7,630 bases of DNA from Planctomycetaceae bacterium (GTDB lineage: Bacteria; Planctomycetota; Planctomycetia; Planctomycetales; Planctomycetaceae): assembly GCA_016765335.1 (NCBI GenBank), contig JAESQE010000156.1:2361-9990 (forward strand), written 5' to 3'. Under the pieces are notes generated by a model. The model made no database searches, was not told the origin of the DNA, and saw only the letters and a program-made list of their open reading frames with translations. The translations under genes and the position numbers were made by a program. This document shows, piece by piece, positions 1-5,215 of the stretch (positions within the stretch are counted from its first letter, which is position 1; each line of letters starts with the position of its first letter).

Positions 1-36
1 ACTGAGTGATAAAAAGGACTGAATAGTAAATCGCAT
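1..36 (-). CDS. 5' end of an unidentified gene, cut by the window edge
   Basis: On the minus strand an ATG at 36-34 is preceded by a good ribosome-binding sequence (CAGGAG, at 50-45) with an 8-base spacer, one of the clearest in the window. The twelve visible codons read MRFTIQSFLSLS and stay open to the edge. One arginine followed by a mostly hydrophobic stretch would fit the beginning of a signal peptide or membrane segment, but twelve residues are too few to identify a product. It lies downstream of hom in the same direction, separated by about 320 bp of repeat-rich DNA, so cotranscription with hom is doubtful. The start site is supported by the ribosome-binding sequence; that it is a real gene is inference. 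Confidence 0.45.
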   Translation of the reverse strand, partial: MRFTIQSFLSLS

Positions 37-185
37 AAAGAAAGCTCCTGTTATTGTTCGAGTGGTGTTTTACTGTTAGATGAGTTGAGTAAGAGAATTC
101 TAGATCTCTTCGCTGGACTTATCATCAACTTTTGAGCAGGCAGTGTCAATTGAATCGGGGTTATTGCATGTGTGGATCGTTCAAA

Positions 186-222
186 ACCCCCTCTAACTCC
201 CCCTTCGCAAGGGGGAGAACCA
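186..222. repeat. C-run/G-run hairpin, probable dispersed intergenic repeat
   Basis: A perfect 9-bp stem, CTCCCCCTT (197-205) and AAGGGGGAG (209-217), closes a 3-base CGC loop. It is preceded by a C-rich stretch starting near 187. The pattern of C-rich lead-in, C-run/G-run hairpin and trailing GAAC resembles a repeat I know from intergenic DNA of several phyla. Only one copy is in this window, so the dispersed status rests on recall. Read on the minus strand (the hom direction), the hairpin is followed by AGAGGGGGTTTTGAAC, where the T-run is short and displaced, so termination of hom is possible but weakly supported. Confidence 0.55.
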
Positions 223-282
223 ATTTCCAGGGATTCCCGCATATTGAAGACACGGCTTTGAACGTTGAATTCCCGCCTGAAA

Positions 283-334
283 TGCACTGCTGGGCAAGGC
301 AGACAGGAATGTCTACCCTCCATCAGACAGTGGT
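283..334. repeat. Compound imperfect hairpin just downstream of hom
   Basis: The outer arms CACTG-CTG (285-292) and CAG-A-CAGTG (324-332) pair with a single bulged A. Inside them lies a second stem, AGACA (301-305) and TGTCT (310-314), closed by a GGAA tetraloop of the GNRA type, with G-run/C-run complementarity between the two stems. It begins about 25 bases past the hom stop in the direction of hom transcription, so it may form a 3' end structure, but no T-run follows. The nested layout suggests one repeat inserted in another. Similar sequence appears in planctomycete intergenic DNA from memory. Confidence 0.45.
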
Positions 335-357
335 ACCCGCTTGGATTGCAATTCTTG

Positions 358-1671
<1,314 letters not shown>

Positions 1672-2116
1672 GCTTCTTCTGCCTGAATATATGGTGTAAA
1701 TTGAATACGTTTTAATGAGCTACGCGATTGTTATGAGGGTGAATTCAAACAATCAGGAAAGCCGAGTATGATAATGAAACAGCAAGCAGTGTCACAGCCT
1801 TGCTGAAAGGTTTTCAAAAAGTCCGAAAATCTGCCGGGTAAATCTGTCAATTTGACTACAATGAGAGCTTGTTTGCCACCGAATGTTCAGTTTTGATCAA
1901 TTTTTCAACAGCAACTTGTTGAAGAGCAATTCGCGTGCATAGTAAGATGCCTGCTCGGTGAGTATATTAGAAGAGCGTAGAAACAGAGTACTTTGAAGAC
2001 TGATTTCGTAGATTCAATCATAACTTTTTCAAAACTGAGGACGCTAATCGGTTCCTTTTAGCTTTCATTCGAAAAACCTACAGCACACCCCTTGGCTTGA
2101 CTATAAACATAAGTAG
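1672..2116. other. Long divergent intergenic region between hom and mqnA
   Basis: This 445-bp region separates two divergently transcribed genes and must hold promoters for both, but I cannot place them firmly. An AT-rich TATATT on the minus strand (1691-1686) could be a -10 box for hom, though it lies only about 15 bases from the start codon and lacks a good -35. TTGACT occurs on the plus strand at 1852-1857 and 2097-2102, neither with a convincing -10 at normal spacing. Two hairpins are visible: CAGCAAG/CTTGCTG (1780-1786 and 1799-1805) and TTCAACA/TGTTGAA (1904-1910 and 1917-1923). No coding sequence is evident. Confidence 0.6.
1904..1923. other. Short hairpin of unknown role in the hom-mqnA intergenic region
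   Basis: A perfect 7-bp inverted repeat, TTCAACA (1904-1910) and TGTTGAA (1917-1923), encloses the 6-base loop GCAACT; a G-U pair would extend the stem by one. No T-run follows on either strand, so it is not a terminator of the usual kind. It could be an operator or part of a leader RNA, or chance in AT-rich DNA. It lies about 195 bp upstream of mqnA and 235 bp upstream of hom. Confidence 0.25.
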
Positions 2117-2854
2117 ATGACGATACAATTGGCAAGAAAACCTGAAGCATCTTCCACAACCCGGGGAGAGTCTGGCTTGGAGAATGAATTTCCTCAGGTC
2201 GGTGCGGTTTCGTATTTGAATTCCAAACCTTTGATTGAAGGCTTGGATAAAGTGCTGCCAGCTGGGAATTTGCATTTGGATTATCCATCACACTTAGCTG
2301 ATGAACTTGCAGCCGGGCAGTTGGATGTCGCGTTGATTCCTTCGGTCGAATTCTTTTATCGAGACGATTACAAAATCATTTCCGATGCCTGTATTGCAAC
2401 ACACGGCCCGGTATTAAGTGTGAAACTGTATTCACGAGTTCCGCTGGGAGAAACTCGCACCTTAGCCTTGGACGAAGGATCACGAACCAGTGCTGCCCTA
2501 TCACGAGTGCAACTTCGCGAACGATTTGGCGTCGAACCAGAACTGTTTCCGCTGCCGTTATCGCAATCAACTCAAGATACCGATTGCGATGCGATTTTGC
2601 TGATTGGTGATCGAGCGATTCATCCTCCGACAGAACAGTTTGTTGCGACCTGGGACTTGGGAGAAGAATGGGTCAACTGGACCGGTTTGCCATTTGTGTT
2701 TGCGATGTGGGTTGCTCCTGCATCGCTTGACTGCGTTCAAATGGAATCACTGCTCAGTGAAGCCAGAGACCAGGGCGTTAGGAATCTGCGGCACATTGCC
2801 CAACGAGAAGCAACAGCTTTGAACATTGAAGAATCAGGGCCTACTCTTACTTAA
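2117..2854 (+). CDS. mqnA: Chorismate dehydratase MqnA, C-terminally truncated by a frameshift
   Basis: MqnA converts chorismate to 3-[(1-carboxyvinyl)oxy]benzoate, the first step of the futalosine pathway to menaquinone. Family marks are GAVSYLNSKPLI (29-40, with N35 in the conserved active-site segment), YPSHLADELAAGQLDVALIPSVEFF (56-80), DEGSRTSAAL (119-128), a central LLIGDRAI (161-168) and LPFVFAMWVAP (191-201). The fold is that of a periplasmic-binding-protein-like enzyme. The reading frame ends after 245 residues with ESGPTLT, where the family normally continues with a helical tail; that tail is present in the -1 frame (next entry). The start is uncertain: the ATG at 2117 has no ribosome-binding site, whereas an in-frame TTG at 2177 is preceded by GGGGAGAG (2163-2170) at a good distance and places GAVSYLNS near the N-terminus, as in most homologues. 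mqnC follows on the same strand, probably as an operon. Identity is secure; whether the truncated protein works is unknown. Confidence 0.9.
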   Translation: MTIQLARKPEASSTTRGESGLENEFPQVGAVSYLNSKPLIEGLDKVLPAGNLHLDYPSHLADELAAGQLDVALIPSVEFFYRDDYKIISDACIATHGPVLSVKLYSRVPLGETRTLALDEGSRTSAALSRVQLRERFGVEPELFPLPLSQSTQDTDCDAILLIGDRAIHPPTEQFVATWDLGEEWVNWTGLPFVFAMWVAPASLDCVQMESLLSEARDQGVRNLRHIAQREATALNIEESGPTLT

Positions 2855-2937
2855 AAGAGAACCTGCATTTTCGATTGGGATCAGCAGAACGAAGAGGCCT
2901 CGATTTGTTCCGCCAACTAGTTTCGAACTTACAATAA
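2830..2937 (+). pseudogene. mqnA: Out-of-frame C-terminal remainder of mqnA
   Basis: Downstream of position 2830 the -1 frame reads through AYSYLKENLHFRLGS, then AERRGLDLFRQLVSNLQ, to a TAA at 2935-2937. This is the expected helical C-terminus of MqnA, where family members end in a segment of the type YL..NL.YRLG..ER.GL..F. Adding one G to the GGG run at 2837-2839 joins the frames as ...LNIEESG-AYSYLKENLHF..., giving a 273-residue protein of ordinary family length. A lost base in a homopolymer is the simplest reading. A sequencing or assembly error and a true mutation cannot be told apart from one sequence. With the repaired frame the gap to mqnC shrinks to about 72 bp. Confidence 0.85.
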
Positions 2938-2952
2938 AAACAGAGATGTAGA

Positions 2953-2978
2953 CCGTAGGCTGGGTCGAGACCCAGCAA
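2953..2978. repeat. Palindromic repeat, copy 1 (mqnA-mqnC gap)
   Basis: GCTGGGTC-GA-GACCCAGC (2959-2976) is a palindrome with 8-bp arms, preceded by CCGTAG and followed by AA. As RNA it would form a 7-bp stem with a CGAG tetraloop. The same core occurs at 4189-4206 and, in inverted orientation, at 4391-4408, so it is a true repeat family within this window. It lies about 33 bases before the mqnC start codon, in the probable mqnA-mqnC transcript, where a stem could affect mRNA stability or partial termination. No T-run follows. Confidence 0.85.
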
Positions 2979-3009
2979 ATTAACCATAAGATAAAAAGTG
3001 GTGTCCGTT

Positions 3010-4155
3010 ATGATCAGCCAGGTAGAAAACGATATTGAACCAATTTTAGAACGCGCAGTTGCGGGCGAACGTTTGACTCCCGAGCAAGGCCTTGCGTTAT
3101 TGGAATCGCACAACTTAACTTCGATCGGCAAAGCAGCTCACGCGGTTTGTCAGCGTAAGCACCCCGAACCGTTTCGTACGTACAACATTGATCGCAACAT
3201 CAATTACACAAACGCTTGTACTGCGGTCTGTAATTTCTGTGCATTTTATCGTCCGCCCAATCATCCGGATGTTTACGTGTTAACTCGTGAAGAGTTGCAT
3301 CAGAAAATTCAAGAAACGGTCGAAATGGGAGGCGATCAAATCCTCATTCAAGGCGGGTTGCATCCGAAGCTCTCTCTCGAATGGTACGAGGAAATGCTTA
3401 GCGATATTAAAGCGACGTTTCCTCAGGTGAATATTCACGGTTTCAGTCCTCCGGAAATTCATCACTTCACAAAAATCAGTAAACTGCCTTTGCAAACGGT
3501 TTTAGAACGACTCAAAGCAGCTGGTTTGGGAAGTATCCCAGGCGGCGGCGGAGAAATTTTGGTTGATCGTGTCCGTAAAGAAATCACACGAGGCAAATCG
3601 TTAACTGACGATTGGTTGAACGTGCATCGTGTCTGGCATCAGCTTGGTGGACGCTCGACCGCAACGATGATGTTTGGTCATATCGAAACCTTGGCAGAAC
3701 GCATTGAACATTTCCAGAGACTACGAGATCTACAAGACGAAACCGGCGGCTTCACCGCTTTCATCAGTTGGACGATGCAGCCAGAAAATACTCAAATGTC
3801 TGATATTCCCGCAGCGGGCGCATTCGAATATCTGAAAACGCAGGCAGTGAGCCGGCTGTATCTGGATAACTTCGATAATATTCAATCTTCATGGGTCACC
3901 CAGGGAGAAAAGATTGGGCAGATTGGACTCAATTTTGGTGCAAACGACATGGGAAGTTTGATGCTCGAAGAGAATGTTGTTTCACAAGCGGGCACCGTGC
4001 ATCATCTTTCTTTGAGTTCGATTAGACACTGCATTGAAGAAGCTGGTTACATTCCCCGGCAACGCAACGTGCACTACGAATACATCGACCAATACCCCCC
4101 TGCTCCAGGTTCCGAATCAGACCCCCGAGCAACAACGCAACTTCCGCTTGTGTAA
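3010..4155 (+). CDS. mqnC: Cyclic dehypoxanthinyl futalosine synthase MqnC (radical SAM)
   Basis: MqnC cyclises dehypoxanthinyl futalosine in the futalosine menaquinone pathway, using a 4Fe-4S cluster and S-adenosylmethionine. The radical SAM cluster motif CTAVCNFC (CX3CX2C) is intact at residues 70-77, counted from this start, inside NINYTNACTAVCNFCAFYRPP-type context. Further family marks are GGDQILIQGGLHPKLSLEWYE, GFSPPEIHHF, the glycine-rich SIPGGGGEILVDRVR, and TATMMFGHIET, followed by SWTMQPENTQM. These separate it from the related MqnE and from the F420-synthesis CofG/CofH proteins. I chose ATG 3010 (381 residues); GTG codons at 2998 and 3001 are in frame but would add only three or four residues and lack a ribosome-binding site, as does the ATG itself. 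It probably shares a transcript with mqnA upstream. The C-terminal 20 or so residues after HYEYIDQYPPAP are low-complexity and likely variable. Confidence 0.95.
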   Translation: MISQVENDIEPILERAVAGERLTPEQGLALLESHNLTSIGKAAHAVCQRKHPEPFRTYNIDRNINYTNACTAVCNFCAFYRPPNHPDVYVLTREELHQKIQETVEMGGDQILIQGGLHPKLSLEWYEEMLSDIKATFPQVNIHGFSPPEIHHFTKISKLPLQTVLERLKAAGLGSIPGGGGEILVDRVRKEITRGKSLTDDWLNVHRVWHQLGGRSTATMMFGHIETLAERIEHFQRLRDLQDETGGFTAFISWTMQPENTQMSDIPAAGAFEYLKTQAVSRLYLDNFDNIQSSWVTQGEKIGQIGLNFGANDMGSLMLEENVVSQAGTVHHLSLSSIRHCIEEAGYIPRQRNVHYEYIDQYPPAPGSESDPRATTQLPLV

Positions 4156-4184
4156 GACACAAAACTTGACAACGAATTAGCGAG

Positions 4185-4206
4185 GTAGGCTGGGTCAAGA
4201 CCCAGC
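4185..4206 (+). repeat. Palindromic repeat, copy 2 (left end of inverted pair)
   Basis: GCTGGGTC-AA-GACCCAGC occupies 4189-4206, preceded by GTAG as in the other copies. It differs from copy 1 only in the central dinucleotide (AA rather than GA). It starts 30 bases past the mqnC stop and could help end or protect that transcript, although AATTATG follows rather than a T-run. Together with copy 3 it brackets a 230-bp segment. Confidence 0.85.
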
Positions 4207-4390
4207 AATTATGTATGATGCGTTCATGCGACGTTTTTTACGTCAATCCGTTCAAGCATGGACTGGTCGAGAAAGTTTGTGAATGACCCTGGTCGTTGAT
4301 TTCATCGATACGTCAAACTTGGCGAATACCTGCCGGATTGAGGAATCGCAAACCAATGGTATGGCGATGAGTTTATCAACGTCGAATAAA

Positions 4391-4415
4391 GCTGGGTCTT
4401 GACCCAGCCTACGGC
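4391..4415 (-). repeat. Palindromic repeat, copy 3 (right end of inverted pair)
   Basis: GCTGGGTC-TT-GACCCAGC (4391-4408) followed by CTACGGC is the exact reverse complement of copy 2 across the core and the GTAG flank, and shares the longer CCGTAG flank with copy 1. The flank lets the orientation be assigned although the core is palindromic. The inverted arrangement, with GTAG flanks facing outward, is that of a REPIN-like or MITE-like unit. Confidence 0.85.
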
Positions 4416-4466
4416 ACTCCGTGATCCAGTGAAAGTTTTCTTGCAATCATTAGAAAAGGTCAGGCC

Positions 4467-5150
4467 GTGTCAGATCCGAAATATCAAGAAGGGGAACCTG
4501 CGACTTCGCAAGGTTTGTCCGAAGATGTCATTATCAGTTCGGACACCCTGCGAGAGAATCGGATTCCGCCTGGGCAATCGCGAACTCGCAAGTGGCCGGT
4601 GTTGCAAGCTGGGCCGGTGATGGATATTACCACCGAGCAGTGGTCGCTGACAATTACGGGCTTGGTTGAAAAACCATTCACTTTGAATTGGGAAGAGTTT
4701 CGTGCATTGCCCCGTGTCAAAGTCTTTTCCGATTTTCATTGTGTGACCCAGTGGTCGCGTCTGGCCAATGTTTGGGAAGGCGTTTCCACGCGGCTGATTG
4801 CAGAGATGGCTGGAGTTTCTCCCAAAGCCAAATTCGTACTGCCCGGCGGGTACGATAACGGTTGGACAACCAATCTGTCACTGGAAAGCTTTCTGTCTGA
4901 AGATGCATTATTGTGTGATGTCCACGATGGCGAACAGATCAATGCGGATCATGGCGGCCCGGTTCGTTTGGTGGTGCCTTTGCTTTATGCGTGGAAAAGT
5001 GCAAAATGGCTCAAGTCGTTAGAGTTTGCCGCAGAAGATAAACCGGGATTTTGGGAAGAAGAAGGTTACCACAATCACGGCGATCCCTGGTTGGAACAGC
5101 GATTCAACACCCCTGATTCGCCACCCCCTGGGTATTCAGTGTCTGACTAG
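4467..5150 (+). CDS. Sulfite-oxidase-like molybdopterin-dependent oxidoreductase
   Basis: This 227-residue protein belongs to the oxidoreductase molybdopterin-binding family (sulfite oxidase fold). After an unstructured-looking N-terminus (1-45) the domain runs from about 55 to 192. FHCVTQWS holds C92, the expected cysteine ligand of the molybdenum cofactor, and DHGGPVRLVVPLLYAWKSAKWLKSLEF (161-187) is the characteristic C-terminal part of the fold. The tail GYHNHGDPWLEQRF fits stand-alone bacterial members such as the YuiH type. There is no signal peptide or twin-arginine motif, no haem-binding domain and no dimerisation domain, so it is probably cytoplasmic and needs an external electron partner. 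The substrate is not evident; sulfite oxidation is not shown by the sequence. The start is GTG at 4467, supported by AAAAGG seven bases upstream. No cofactor-synthesis genes are adjacent. Confidence 0.9.
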   Translation: MSDPKYQEGEPATSQGLSEDVIISSDTLRENRIPPGQSRTRKWPVLQAGPVMDITTEQWSLTITGLVEKPFTLNWEEFRALPRVKVFSDFHCVTQWSRLANVWEGVSTRLIAEMAGVSPKAKFVLPGGYDNGWTTNLSLESFLSEDALLCDVHDGEQINADHGGPVRLVVPLLYAWKSAKWLKSLEFAAEDKPGFWEEEGYHNHGDPWLEQRFNTPDSPPPGYSVSD

Positions 5151-5204
5151 CCCAGCTGGTCAAATTCAATACAAAAACACAAGACTATTCTTAGTGATTC
5201 CAAT

Positions 5205-5210
5205 AAGGAA
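5205..5210 (+). promoter_or_regulatory. Ribosome-binding site of the FAD oxidoreductase gene
   Basis: AAGGAA five bases before the ATG at 5216 is a good Shine-Dalgarno match, clearer than those of hom, mqnA or mqnC. It fixes the start and hence the signal peptide. The gap to the preceding gene is only 65 bp, so readthrough from it is possible. Confidence 0.65.
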
Positions 5211-5215
5211 GTTCC

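Larger units (their letters stand above)
51..357. other. Intergenic region downstream of hom, filled with palindromic repeats
   Basis: This 307-bp gap lies between the hom stop codon and the ribosome-binding site of the partial gene at the left edge. I see no credible gene in it. It holds two hairpin-forming elements (about 186-222 and 283-334), listed separately. The remaining sequence (51-180 and 223-282) shows no recognisable signal. Open frames crossing it translate the repeats into peptides of the kind that often appear as spurious hypothetical proteins, such as GRHSCLPC and PPCEGGVRGG. Confidence 0.6.
4156..4466. other. Intergenic region between mqnC and the molybdopterin gene, mostly a repeat-bounded insert
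   Basis: This 311-bp gap contains an inverted pair of the palindromic repeat (4185-4206 and 4391-4415) with about 184 bp between. The inner DNA holds a small hairpin, GACGT-TTTTT-ACGTC (4230-4244), and no convincing gene; short open frames here cross the palindromes and resemble nothing I recognise. No promoter for the downstream gene is clear. The last 50 bases lead to the GTG start at 4467, with AAAAGG (4454-4459) as ribosome-binding site. Confidence 0.6.

Noticed and set aside
197..217. Rho-independent terminator for hom
   Set aside because: The stem is strong, but on the hom strand the next bases are AGAGGGGG before a run of only four T, and it lies about 140 bases past the stop. Listed as a repeat instead.
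2097..2129. Sigma-70 promoter for mqnA (TTGACT with TATAAA or TACAAT)
   Set aside because: TATAAA overlaps the -35 candidate, and TACAAT at 2124-2129 gives a 21-base spacer. Neither spacing is acceptable, so no promoter is called.
2830..2854. Programmed -1 ribosomal frameshift as explanation for split mqnA
   Set aside because: In the zero frame the codons are TCA GGG CCT ACT, which does not form a canonical X-XXY-YYZ slippery heptamer, and no such recoding is known for this family. A base loss in the G run is simpler.
2953..4415. Three spaced palindromes as a CRISPR array
   Set aside because: Spacing is irregular (over 1.2 kb, then about 200 bp), one copy is inverted, a complete gene lies between the first two, and no cas gene is present.
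4252..4446. Small minus-strand open frame within the palindrome-bounded insert
   Set aside because: It runs through palindrome copy 3, has no ribosome-binding site, and its 64 residues match nothing I recognise, including transposase motifs.
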